DNA from: JAHZMA01 sp965205905
Lineage (GTDB): Bacteria > Pseudomonadota > Alphaproteobacteria > JABAAW01 > JAHZMA01
Direction: 5' to 3'
Assembly (NCBI GenBank): GCA_965205905.1
Contig: CBDBHZ010000011.1
Location: forward strand, 248,001-312,000
Length of the DNA stretch: 64,000 nucleotides
The translations under genes and the position numbers were made by a program. The notes under the pieces were generated by a model. The model did no database searches. It had not been told where the DNA came from and saw only the letters and a list, made by a program, of their open reading frames with translations. Shown in pieces: positions 46,368 to 54,426 of this stretch (the first letter of the stretch is position 1; each line of letters opens with the position of its first letter).

Positions 46368-47021
46368 ATGGTTAAGCAACATCGAATCGATGTTTCACAT
46401 GAAACATTATGGCGTAACGATAAGAAACTCAACGATTTTATTGATATATTCAAGAAATGGAACAAGAAAATCAACCTTGTTAGCCAAAATGACGCCTCTG
46501 ATGAGGTATTATGGCAACGGCATATCAGACAATCTTTGCAACTGATTAATTTTTTTCCACAACATATTACTGATAAACCATTATTGCTTGCTGATTTTGG
46601 TAGTGGCGGTGGATTTCCTGCCTTAATTGCCGCGATTTTTTACCAGCAACATTTTAATCATGCCGATATTGAGTTTCATTTGATTGAAAGCGACCAGCGA
46701 AAAGTGGCGTTTTTAAGGGAAGCTGCGCGGTTAACCAATACAAAAATCCATTTGCATCATTGCCGTATCGAAAATATAACATTCCAAAAAAAGTTTGATA
46801 TTATCACCGCGCGCGCCCTATCAGAATTGTCACAATTACTGAAATATAGCGCGCCCATCATTAAAGAAACAGGGATTGCTCTGTTCTATAAAGGGAAAAA
46901 CCATCAGCATGAGTTGACGCAAGCATTAAAATCATGGCATATTACATATGAAGTTATTCCACTTTCGGAACAAGATAGCTTTATCATCATTTGTAAGGAG
47001 TTTTACCATGATACAAAGTAA
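46368..47021 (+). CDS. rsmG: 16S rRNA (guanine-N7)-methyltransferase RsmG (GidB)
   Basis: A 217-residue SAM-dependent enzyme that methylates G527 of 16S rRNA. The SAM-binding loop is ADFGSGGGFPALIAA near residues 74-88, and the segment FDIITARALSELSQLL with the GKNH region are typical. The ribosome binding site is weak. A second, near-consensus parS lies in its first codons (46391-46406). parA begins inside its last codons. Confidence 0.93.
   Translation: MVKQHRIDVSHETLWRNDKKLNDFIDIFKKWNKKINLVSQNDASDEVLWQRHIRQSLQLINFFPQHITDKPLLLADFGSGGGFPALIAAIFYQQHFNHADIEFHLIESDQRKVAFLREAARLTNTKIHLHHCRIENITFQKKFDIITARALSELSQLLKYSAPIIKETGIALFYKGKNHQHELTQALKSWHITYEVIPLSEQDSFIIICKEFYHDTK
46391..46406. promoter_or_regulatory. 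parS: parS site, one mismatch
   Basis: TGTTTCACATGAAACA, differing from the consensus only by A instead of G at the centre. It lies in the first codons of rsmG, encoding DVSHETLW, and about 0.6 kb before parA. Together with the perfect site at 44269 it supports a ParB loading zone. Confidence 0.82.
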
Positions 47022-47799
47022 TTACGATACCAAAATAATCTCGATTTCTAATCAGAAAGGCGGGGTTGGCAAAACCACCACTGCCATCAATTTAGGCACA
47101 GCTTTGGCTGCCGCTCATAAAAAAATTCTGATTATTGATTTGGATTCGCAACGAAACGCCACCACTGGCTTAGGCATTAATCACCATACCACCAATAGCT
47201 ATCAGCTATTATTGGGGGAAATCACTGCCGAACAAGCCATTATAGCGACCAAAATCCCTAATCTTCACCTTATCCCATCATCAGTTGACCTCTCTGGTGC
47301 TGAAATTGAACTTACCCATATGCAAAATCGTGAATATTTGCTGAAAACTGCGCTTGCATCAATCAAAGGACAATTTGACTATATTCTTATTGATTGCCCG
47401 CCTGCGCTTGGCTATCTCACATTAAATGCGTTATGCGCTTCAAATTCGGTGATGGTGCCATTGCAATGCGAATTTTACGCACTTGAAGGGCTCAGCCATT
47501 TGTTGAAAACCATCGGACGTGTCAAGCAAAAGCTCAACCCATCGCTTAATATCGAGGGGATTGTGCTTACCATGTATGATAAACGCAATAATTTATCGGA
47601 TTTGGTTGCCAATGATGTTAAAAATCATTTGGGCGATAAAGTCTATCAAACCATTATTCCGCGCAATATCCGTATTTCAGAAGCGCCTTCACATGGTAAA
47701 CCCGTCTTGCTTTATGATTATCAATGTTCTGGCTCAACCGCTTATATCGACCTTGCAGGCGAAATTCTACAACAACATGAAGAAAGGATTCCAGCATGA
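47008..47799 (+). CDS. parA: Chromosome partitioning ATPase ParA (Soj)
   Basis: A 263-residue Walker-type ATPase that moves ParB-parS complexes along the nucleoid. The deviant Walker A KGGVGKTTT is at residues 17-25 and the Walker B region YILIDCPPALG near residue 123. AAGGAG at 46995-47000 precedes ATG 47008 by 7 bases, which fixes this start against an in-frame ATG at 46948 inside rsmG. It overlaps the last 14 bases of rsmG. Confidence 0.95.
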   Translation: MIQSNYDTKIISISNQKGGVGKTTTAINLGTALAAAHKKILIIDLDSQRNATTGLGINHHTTNSYQLLLGEITAEQAIIATKIPNLHLIPSSVDLSGAEIELTHMQNREYLLKTALASIKGQFDYILIDCPPALGYLTLNALCASNSVMVPLQCEFYALEGLSHLLKTIGRVKQKLNPSLNIEGIVLTMYDKRNNLSDLVANDVKNHLGDKVYQTIIPRNIRISEAPSHGKPVLLYDYQCSGSTAYIDLAGEILQQHEERIPA

Positions 47800-48731
47800 A
47801 TGCGAAACCAAATTTAGGCAAAGGGCTTTCTGCCCTATTGGGTGATGAAATATCAATGCTCAATGCTAACACCGATAATGATAGTGATTTACAAAATATG
47901 CAAGGCTATCGCAAATTACCGATTGCTTTGTTGGTGGCACAAAAAGACCAGCCACGAAAATATTTTGCAGAGCAAGGTTTACAAGAATTGGCAGAATCAC
48001 TGAAAAATAGTGGCATGTTGCAACCAATTTTAGTGCGCCCAACCAATAAACGTGAACAAACACAGGGGCAAGAACAAGGACAGGCGCAGGCGCAATTTGA
48101 AATCATTGCTGGCGAGCGACGTTGGCGAGCCGCGCAACAAGCAGGATTACATGAAGTGCCCGTGATTATTCGCGCTCTTGATAATCAAGAAACGTTGGAA
48201 ATTGCGTTGATTGAAAATATGCAACGCGAAAATTTAAGCCCTGTTGAAGAAGCTTATGGGCTTAAAAAGTTGCAAGAAAGCTTTCATTACACGCAAGAAA
48301 TGTTGGCTGAACGGTTGGGCAAGAGTCGCCCCACTATCACCAATGCGTTGCGGTTATTGCAATTACCGAAAGAAATTCTTGATGATATTCAAACAGGTGC
48401 GATAAGTGCAGGACATGGTCGCGCATTAGTTGGTTTAGATGAAAGCCAAGCGATTGATATTGCCCAGCAAATTAAAGATAAGAAACTATCTGTGCGGGCT
48501 GTTGAAAAAATGTTGGCAGGGCTTAGGCTTGAAAAAACTGGTGAGGCTGAACAAAATAATGAAATATCCGCGCCAGAGAGAAATCCTAATATCATTGACC
48601 AACAGCGTAAATTACAAGAAAAATTGGGAATAAATGTTGATATTATTGAGAAGAACAATCAGGGGAAAATCATTCTCAATTTTACTGACCCTGTGCAATA
48701 TCGCCATCTTATCAATATTTTATTGGCATAG
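47796..48731 (+). CDS. parB: Chromosome partitioning protein ParB (Spo0J)
   Basis: A 311-residue CTP-dependent DNA clamp that loads at parS. The N-terminal CTP-binding domain has the GERRWRA motif at residues 106-112 and a helix-turn-helix follows with LAERLGKSRPTITNALRLLQLP. A C-terminal dimerisation domain ends the protein. A Gln-rich stretch at residues 88-100 (TQGQEQGQAQAQ) is inserted in the N-terminal domain before FEIIAGERRW. It overlaps parA by 4 bases (ATGA). The gene is followed by an intrinsic terminator. Confidence 0.95.
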   Translation: MNAKPNLGKGLSALLGDEISMLNANTDNDSDLQNMQGYRKLPIALLVAQKDQPRKYFAEQGLQELAESLKNSGMLQPILVRPTNKREQTQGQEQGQAQAQFEIIAGERRWRAAQQAGLHEVPVIIRALDNQETLEIALIENMQRENLSPVEEAYGLKKLQESFHYTQEMLAERLGKSRPTITNALRLLQLPKEILDDIQTGAISAGHGRALVGLDESQAIDIAQQIKDKKLSVRAVEKMLAGLRLEKTGEAEQNNEISAPERNPNIIDQQRKLQEKLGINVDIIEKNNQGKIILNFTDPVQYRHLINILLA

Positions 48732-48752
48732 ATTGTTAGAGTATAGAAACAC

Positions 48753-49370
48753 TTAATGGTAAATTGAACGAAAGCCTGTTTTACGATGGGCTTTCGTAAT
48801 TTTTTGCCTTAAATCAACAGCTTGTCGCTTATTCTTACCATATTCTAGATTCATAAAAATCCGCTTATCGGCTAATTTTCTTTTCTCATGCAACGGCATT
48901 TGCTTCGCAATAATCGATTGATAGATTTTTGTCGATAATTTTCTTATTTTGATGAGCCGTCTTTTTTGCAAATAAGGAAGAATATCCGCCAGAATTACAT
49001 GGTGACACAATCTATGTAAGTGATTCTCAAACAACAAAGGAATATCCAATAAAATCATATCATAACGTCGTAAATAAGCCTGTTTAATGGTGCGGTGCAA
49101 TTTTTGTCGCACCAGAGGATGCAAAATATCCTCCAATATTTGTAATGATTTTTTATCACTAAAAACAATCTCACCCAATTTTTTACGGTTAACTTTATTG
49201 TTCGCAATCGCTGATGGAAAGCTGGCCGAAATGGCGGTAAAAGCCTCAGCCTCAATCAGCTGATGCACAATTTTATCAGCATCAAATATGGCAATACCAC
49301 GCCTATCTAACAAACGCACCAAACTGCTTTTGCCACTGGCGATAGAACCTGTAATGCCAATAATAATCAT
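48753..49370 (-). CDS. coaE: Dephospho-CoA kinase
   Basis: A 205-residue kinase, last step of coenzyme A synthesis. The P-loop GSIASGKS is at residues 8-15. The middle has HPLVRQKLHR and DIPLLFENHLHRLCHHVILAD, both family hallmarks. It overlaps aroE by 4 bases. The 3' end overlaps the parB terminator on the other strand. The dnaQ gene usually next to coaE in alphaproteobacteria is absent; parB lies there instead. Confidence 0.92.
   Translation of the reverse strand: MIIIGITGSIASGKSSLVRLLDRRGIAIFDADKIVHQLIEAEAFTAISASFPSAIANNKVNRKKLGEIVFSDKKSLQILEDILHPLVRQKLHRTIKQAYLRRYDMILLDIPLLFENHLHRLCHHVILADILPYLQKRRLIKIRKLSTKIYQSIIAKQMPLHEKRKLADKRIFMNLEYGKNKRQAVDLRQKITKAHRKTGFRSIYH
48768..48805 (+). terminator. 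Rho-independent terminator of the par operon
   Basis: Stem ACGAAAGCC (48768-48776) pairs with GGCTTTCGT (48789-48797), with a 12-base loop, followed by a T-run at 48800-48805. It lies inside the 3' coding end of coaE, which is on the opposite strand, 36 bases after the parB stop. Confidence 0.7.
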
Positions 49371-50197
49371 GATACACTGATAATATTCCGTAATTCATCA
49401 TCAATATCGGGCATCACGCCAAACCAAATATGAAAAGCATAGGCAGCTTGATAGAGCAACATATCGAGCCCATTGATGACATGATGATTTGCTTGTTCGG
49501 CATCCTCTAAAAATTTTGTTTTTAAGGGCTTATATACCAAATCATAGGCAATGAGGGGTTTTTGATGTTTGCTAAAATCAAACGCGATATCATTCTCACC
49601 ATTCATGCCACATATGCTACTATTAATAATTAAATCCATCTTTTCAATAGGTTGTAATGTTTTACTCACCTCAATTTTACTATCAGGGTAATCGGCAGAA
49701 AATTCATCGCATAATGCTTGTGCGCGCTCTACAGTGCGATTATAGATAATAATATCTGGTGTTTTTTCATTCAGCAAAGCATATAAAACTGCACGGGCGG
49801 CACCACCTGCACCGATTAATAATGCTTTTTTTGAATAATGGGCGGGATGTTTATATTTTAACGCCGCCATAAAACCATTTGCATCAGTATTATCACCGTG
49901 AATTTTTTTATTCTTAAAAATGATCGTGTTCACCGCTCCGATTTTTTGCGCCGCATCTGATAATTCATCGCATAATGGCAAAGCAGTTTCTTTCAACGGC
50001 ACGGTCAGGTTGACACCGTGAAACCCCATTTTGGGTAAGGATGGTAAAATTTCAGCAAGATAATTTTTCGGCACAGGCAATGAGAGATAATTAGCATCAA
50101 TTTGATGTTTTTTCAGCCAAAATTGATGAATTTTTGGTGATAATGAATGGCTAATCGGATAGCCTAAAACGGCATAAAGTTCTTTTTCAGGCATCAT
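49367..50197 (-). CDS. aroE: Shikimate dehydrogenase
   Basis: A 276-residue NADPH enzyme, fourth step of the shikimate pathway. The N-terminal GYPISHSLSPKIH binds shikimate; K at VPLKETALPLCDE and D in HGDNTDANGF are the conserved catalytic pair; the NADP loop GAGGAARAVLYALL follows. I chose ATG 50197, which overlaps the maf stop (TAATG); a GTG at 50203 is less likely. It overlaps coaE by 4 bases. Confidence 0.95.
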   Translation of the reverse strand: MMPEKELYAVLGYPISHSLSPKIHQFWLKKHQIDANYLSLPVPKNYLAEILPSLPKMGFHGVNLTVPLKETALPLCDELSDAAQKIGAVNTIIFKNKKIHGDNTDANGFMAALKYKHPAHYSKKALLIGAGGAARAVLYALLNEKTPDIIIYNRTVERAQALCDEFSADYPDSKIEVSKTLQPIEKMDLIINSSICGMNGENDIAFDFSKHQKPLIAYDLVYKPLKTKFLEDAEQANHHVINGLDMLLYQAAYAFHIWFGVMPDIDDELRNIISVS

Positions 50198-50793
50198 TAA
50201 CACTCAATTATCTGATTTGTTCGTAAAAAACCTAACAAGGGCAATAAAGGTAACCCCATAATCACCCAGTAATCACCTTCAATTTTCTTAAATAAACGAA
50301 TACCCTCAGCCTCAATCATCGCGCAACCTACCGAATGTAAAATATTTACCCCTGTTTGTAAAAGATAATTATCTAAAAACTCATCAGAAAAATCAAACAT
50401 TTCTAATCGTGCATGGTCGCAATATTCATAAATTTTATCATTTTGATGATAAACTGCAACTGCGCTATAAAGAATTTGAGTTTTTCCGCGTAATTGTTGT
50501 AGTAACTGTCTGGCTTCGGTAATATTTTGTGATTTTTCAATCATTTTATCATCACATACCATCACGCTATCGCCACCAATTACATATGATTCGGAATATT
50601 TTTGACTAATAATTTTTGCTTTTTCATCAGCCAATTTTTGAACTAACTCAGATTTTTCGCCGTTAAATTGCTGTTTGAACAAAGTTTCATCCAAACCAGA
50701 AGGCACACTATCATAAACAATACCCGCAAAACCAAATATTTTTTTCCGTGTTTGGCTTTTTGATGCTAAAATAACTTTTAAATTTTCAGCCAT
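50197..50793 (-). CDS. maf: Nucleoside triphosphate pyrophosphatase, Maf family
   Basis: A 198-residue Maf protein that hydrolyses non-canonical or UTP/dTTP-type nucleotides. The N-terminal ILASKSQTRKKIF holds the conserved SxxR motif (SKSQTR), the YVIGGDSVMVCDDKM segment and the QLRGKTQILYSAVAV region are characteristic. ATG 50793 overlaps the ppsR end by 8 bases. It must not be confused with the motility Maf proteins; both share only the abbreviation. Confidence 0.92.
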   Translation of the reverse strand: MAENLKVILASKSQTRKKIFGFAGIVYDSVPSGLDETLFKQQFNGEKSELVQKLADEKAKIISQKYSESYVIGGDSVMVCDDKMIEKSQNITEARQLLQQLRGKTQILYSAVAVYHQNDKIYEYCDHARLEMFDFSDEFLDNYLLQTGVNILHSVGCAMIEAEGIRLFKKIEGDYWVIMGLPLLPLLGFLRTNQIIEC

Positions 50794-51631
50794 CTTTATA
50801 TTTCTCATATTCGTTTAAAATATAGGCAGAGACTTCTTCAATAGAGCGATTTGTAACATCAATCACTTTTATATCATGAGTTTTGAAGAATTTTCGTGCC
50901 TGTCTGATTTCTTCACGTACAGCAATAGGGTCAGTATATTCAAAGCCATAATTATCAACTGATAATGTTTCTAACCTACTTTGTCGTATTGCCACTAAAT
51001 TATTGAAATTGCTAATTAAACCAACAACCAATTGATGAGAATTTCTCTCTTTTTTATCAAAATATTTTGGTAAAATTGTCTCTTCAATAAAAGGTACATT
51101 CGCAACTTTAATACCTTTATTTGCAAGATACATACATGTTGGTGTCTTAGATGTACGTGAGAGTCCGATAATAATAATTTCTGCCTCATCTAAATTCCAA
51201 TGCGATTGTCCGTCATCGTGGGTTAGTGCAAACTCAATCGCATTAATACGTTTAAAATAATCCTCATCTAATAAATGCTGCTTACCCGGACGATTCGTTG
51301 GTTGTAATTTTAAAAATTTAGAAAGTGCAGTAACCCCTTGTTGCAGCACTGGCACAGCTAAAATTTTAACTTTTTCAAAGTTTTTTATCAACAATTCTTC
51401 TAGTGAGATATTTACAATAGAATAAAAAACAATAATGTTTTTGGTTTTAACCTGCTCTAATATCAATTCGTTAATATCTTTTATCTGACTATCAGTACGA
51501 ACTAAAGAAAAAATATGTTCTTGAATATTTTCAACCGATTGAAATTGTCCTAAACAAGCTTTGACTGTATTTTGAACTGTTTCGCCTGATGAATCTGAAA
51601 TCATATAAATATGATAAGTTTTTGTTTGCAT
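50786..51631 (-). CDS. ppsR: Pyruvate, phosphate dikinase regulatory protein (DUF299)
   Basis: A 281-residue bifunctional kinase/pyrophosphorylase that switches PEP synthase or PPDK on and off. The family start HIYMISDSSGETVQNTVKACLGQF and the P-loop-like GLSRTSKTPTCMYLANKGIKVANVPF are visible. It is divergent from hemE across the candidate origin. It is also the first gene of the ppsR-maf-aroE-coaE group, a common arrangement next to the alphaproteobacterial origin. The promoter overlaps a DnaA box (51642-51650). Confidence 0.92.
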   Translation of the reverse strand: MQTKTYHIYMISDSSGETVQNTVKACLGQFQSVENIQEHIFSLVRTDSQIKDINELILEQVKTKNIIVFYSIVNISLEELLIKNFEKVKILAVPVLQQGVTALSKFLKLQPTNRPGKQHLLDEDYFKRINAIEFALTHDDGQSHWNLDEAEIIIIGLSRTSKTPTCMYLANKGIKVANVPFIEETILPKYFDKKERNSHQLVVGLISNFNNLVAIRQSRLETLSVDNYGFEYTDPIAVREEIRQARKFFKTHDIKVIDVTNRSIEEVSAYILNEYEKYKDG

Positions 51632-51939
51632 AAGGATAATATGTGAATAAAGTTAATAATAATGTGTTTTATTTCAATAACAAGAAGTTGTTACTTTTTT
51701 ATCCTTTTACTTATACACAATTTTAATTAAATAAAATACAAAGAATAATAACATGAAAAATGGTGATAAACTATCCCCATTATAATATTATAAAATTTCT
51801 ATATAGGAAGCTTTGTAATAAAAGGTTTTATTTTTAACTTTATTTTATTTTCCACAGGTTTTATCTGGCTTTTTTATAAAAATTTATTTATTTATGTTGA
51901 TAAGAGTTTTTCTTTTTATACATAGGCTTATTAATATAG
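51632..51939. other. oriC: Candidate chromosomal replication origin (oriC) between ppsR and hemE
   Basis: A 308-base, very A/T-rich gap between divergent genes. DnaA boxes: TTATACACA at 51711-51719 (plus strand, perfect TTATNCACA), TTATTCACA on the minus strand at 51642-51650 (perfect) and TTTTCCACA at 51848-51856 (one mismatch). The A/T-rich stretches (51781-51850 and 51860-51905) can serve as unwinding region. Origins next to hemE are known in Caulobacter and Rickettsia. Two parS sites and parAB are within 7.7 kb. I see no gene in this gap. Confidence 0.72.
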
Positions 51940-52977
51940 ATGTTATTAATTAATAAATTAAATAAAACAAATCAAACCGATATTCCTATTTGGATTATGC
52001 GTCAAGCAGGACGTTATTTACCTGAATATCGACAATTACGCACGCAATTTCCATCATTTTTAGATTTTTGCTATACAAAAGATGCAGTAACTGAAGCCAC
52101 ATTACAACCAATTAAAAGGTTTGATTTAGATGCCGCTATCATATTTTCTGATATTCTCATTATTCCAGATGCATTAGGATTAAATGTTAATTTTAAAGAA
52201 AATGAAGGTCCGATTGTTGAAAGAATCATAAATGAAAAAGTTTTTCAAAAATTAAATTTAGAAAATATTATTTCTTATTTACAACCAGTTTATCAAGCAA
52301 TTAAACAAACACGAAGAGCTTTAAGTGCTGACAAAGCTTTGATAGGATTCTGTGGCGCACCATGGACACTCGCTTGCTATATGATTTCAGGGCAAAACAT
52401 CCAAAATTTCTATGATGCAAAAAAAATGCTTTATTGCGAACAAATTTTATTTCAAAAAATAATCGATTTATTAACTGATGCTGTTATTTTATGCCTTAAA
52501 CAACAAATTAAAGCAGGTATCAATGCTATTCAAATTTTTGATAGTTGGGCAGGATTATTACCACCTGATGAATTTATACGGTTTTCAATCCAGCCGACTC
52601 AAAAAATTATTAAGGCGATTCGTCAAGATTATCCTGATATTCCAATTATCGGTTTTCCACGCGGCGGCGGTGAGAAAATAATTAATTACGCAAAAACAAC
52701 CAAAATAACAGCATTACAATGCGATGAATTTACACAACTATCTGATATTGCACAACAAATTCCAGATAATGTTTTTCAAGGAAATTTAGACCCGCTCGTA
52801 CTGCTGGGTGATGAGCAGCAACTTATACACAAAGTTCACATATTGCTCAATCAGATGAAACCCTATCATTTTATCTTTAATTTAGGGCATGGTATATCAA
52901 AACATACCAACCTTGATAAGGTTCAATTATTAATTGATGTGATAAGAAATTTTAACAATGACCAAAAAAACCAATGA
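51940..52977 (+). CDS. hemE: Uroporphyrinogen decarboxylase
   Basis: A 345-residue enzyme that makes coproporphyrinogen III. The signature IWIMRQAGRYLPEYRQLR lies at residues 17-34 and GFCGAPWTLACYMI further on. It is flanked upstream by the candidate origin and has no clear Shine-Dalgarno sequence. Base use is noticeably more A/T-rich than in the neighbouring genes. It overlaps hemH by 20 bases. Confidence 0.96.
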   Translation: MLLINKLNKTNQTDIPIWIMRQAGRYLPEYRQLRTQFPSFLDFCYTKDAVTEATLQPIKRFDLDAAIIFSDILIIPDALGLNVNFKENEGPIVERIINEKVFQKLNLENIISYLQPVYQAIKQTRRALSADKALIGFCGAPWTLACYMISGQNIQNFYDAKKMLYCEQILFQKIIDLLTDAVILCLKQQIKAGINAIQIFDSWAGLLPPDEFIRFSIQPTQKIIKAIRQDYPDIPIIGFPRGGGEKIINYAKTTKITALQCDEFTQLSDIAQQIPDNVFQGNLDPLVLLGDEQQLIHKVHILLNQMKPYHFIFNLGHGISKHTNLDKVQLLIDVIRNFNNDQKNQ

Positions 52978-54004
52978 AAAAATTGCTGTGATTTTATTTA
53001 ATCTCGGCGCGCCTGATAATTTACAAGCGGTGCGTCCATTTTTATTTAATTTGTTTTTTGATAAAAACATCATTCGCCTGCCATATTTTTTAAGATTGCC
53101 GCTCGCCTATCTCATTTCTAAAAAACGTGATAAAACCGCGCAAGAAATCTATAAAATATTGGGTGGTGGGTCTCCTTTATTGCCGAATACGCAAAAACAA
53201 ACTAACGCGTTACAAAAAACCCTTAATAAAAAGAAAGATAAGCAATTTCAATGCTTTATCACAATGCGTTATTGGCACCCGATGGTAAAACAAACTGTTA
53301 GCGATGTCAGAAAATTCAAACCAGATAGAGTGATTTTACTGCCACTCTATCCGCAATATTCTACCACCACCAGCGGTTCATCATTGCAACAATGGCATCA
53401 ATTTGTGCCAGAATATAAAAATATAACGCAAGAAATATGCTGCTATCCTGATAATCAAGGTTTCATTGACGCATCGGCTGAGTTATTAAACCAGCAATTA
53501 AAAAAAATAAAAGATTTTTCTGGTTGGCGGATATTATTTTCAGCGCATGGCTTGCCAAAAAACATTGTTGATGCAGGCGACCCTTACTGCCAACAAATTG
53601 AATTAACCGCGCAAAAAATCGCTGATAAAATAGACAAAAAACCAGAATGGTTGGTTTGCTATCAAAGTCGTGTTGGGCCTCTAAAATGGGTGGAACCCTA
53701 TACTGAAGATGAAATTATCCGTGCAAGCAAGGATAAAAAATCATTGATTGTGATGCCGATTGCCTTTGTCTCAGAACATTCCGAAACATTGGTTGAATTA
53801 GACCATGAATATCGTGAATTAGCAGAAGAAAATCATGTTAAAGATTATGTTAGAATCGGTACAGTATCAGAATCACAAGATTTTATTGATGGGCTTGCGG
53901 ACGAGGTAAATCACATTCTACAAAGTGATAAAAAATTACTCTCTTCTTGTAGTGGCTTTAGATGTCGTAAAAATTATAAAGACTGCCCTCATCATCAAAA
54001 CTAA
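52958..54004 (+). CDS. hemH: Ferrochelatase
   Basis: A 348-residue enzyme that inserts Fe2+ into protoporphyrin IX. The conserved metal-site His lies in SAHGLPKNIV, and the EHSETLVELDHEY segment carries the catalytic Glu residues. YWHPMVKQTV is also typical. The last 20 residues carry C331, C336 and C343, which may hold part of a [2Fe-2S] cluster as in some proteobacterial ferrochelatases; that is inference. It overlaps hemE and precedes hemJ by 2 bases. Confidence 0.95.
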   Translation: MTKKTNEKIAVILFNLGAPDNLQAVRPFLFNLFFDKNIIRLPYFLRLPLAYLISKKRDKTAQEIYKILGGGSPLLPNTQKQTNALQKTLNKKKDKQFQCFITMRYWHPMVKQTVSDVRKFKPDRVILLPLYPQYSTTTSGSSLQQWHQFVPEYKNITQEICCYPDNQGFIDASAELLNQQLKKIKDFSGWRILFSAHGLPKNIVDAGDPYCQQIELTAQKIADKIDKKPEWLVCYQSRVGPLKWVEPYTEDEIIRASKDKKSLIVMPIAFVSEHSETLVELDHEYRELAEENHVKDYVRIGTVSESQDFIDGLADEVNHILQSDKKLLSSCSGFRCRKNYKDCPHHQN

Positions 54005-54006
54005 CC

Positions 54007-54426
54007 ATGTATCAATTTTTACTCAGTTGTCATATCATCTCTTTCACCGCATGGATGGCGGGGTTATTCTATCTCCCACGTTTATTTGTCTATCATAGCG
54101 ATGTCCTAAAAGAATCCGAGACCGCGCAGATTTTCAGTAAAATGGAATATCGCTTGCTAAAATTTATCATGAATCCTGCAATGTTGCTGACATGGATTTT
54201 TGGCATTTTACTGCTATTACAGCTTGAAAACTTACTGATGTGGTGGATATTGATTAAATTAATAGGCGTTTGCGCATTAACAATATTCCATATTTATCTT
54301 GGCAAATGTCGTAAAAAATTTTTGATGGGCGTTAATCAACAATCATCACGTTTTTATCGGAAAATTAATGAAATACCGACAATCTTATTGATTATCATCG
54401 TGTTTTTGGTGATTTTTAAGCCGTGA
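54007..54426 (+). CDS. hemJ: Protoporphyrinogen oxidase HemJ
   Basis: A 139-residue membrane protein of the HemJ/UPF0093 family with four hydrophobic helices. It oxidises protoporphyrinogen IX to protoporphyrin IX. The conserved His is in SCHIISFTAWMAGLFYLPRLFVYH, followed by the MEYRLLKFIMNPAM segment. Its 3' end overlaps the convergent MFS gene by 42 bases. With hemE and hemH it covers three late steps of haem synthesis. Confidence 0.92.
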   Translation: MYQFLLSCHIISFTAWMAGLFYLPRLFVYHSDVLKESETAQIFSKMEYRLLKFIMNPAMLLTWIFGILLLLQLENLLMWWILIKLIGVCALTIFHIYLGKCRKKFLMGVNQQSSRFYRKINEIPTILLIIIVFLVIFKP

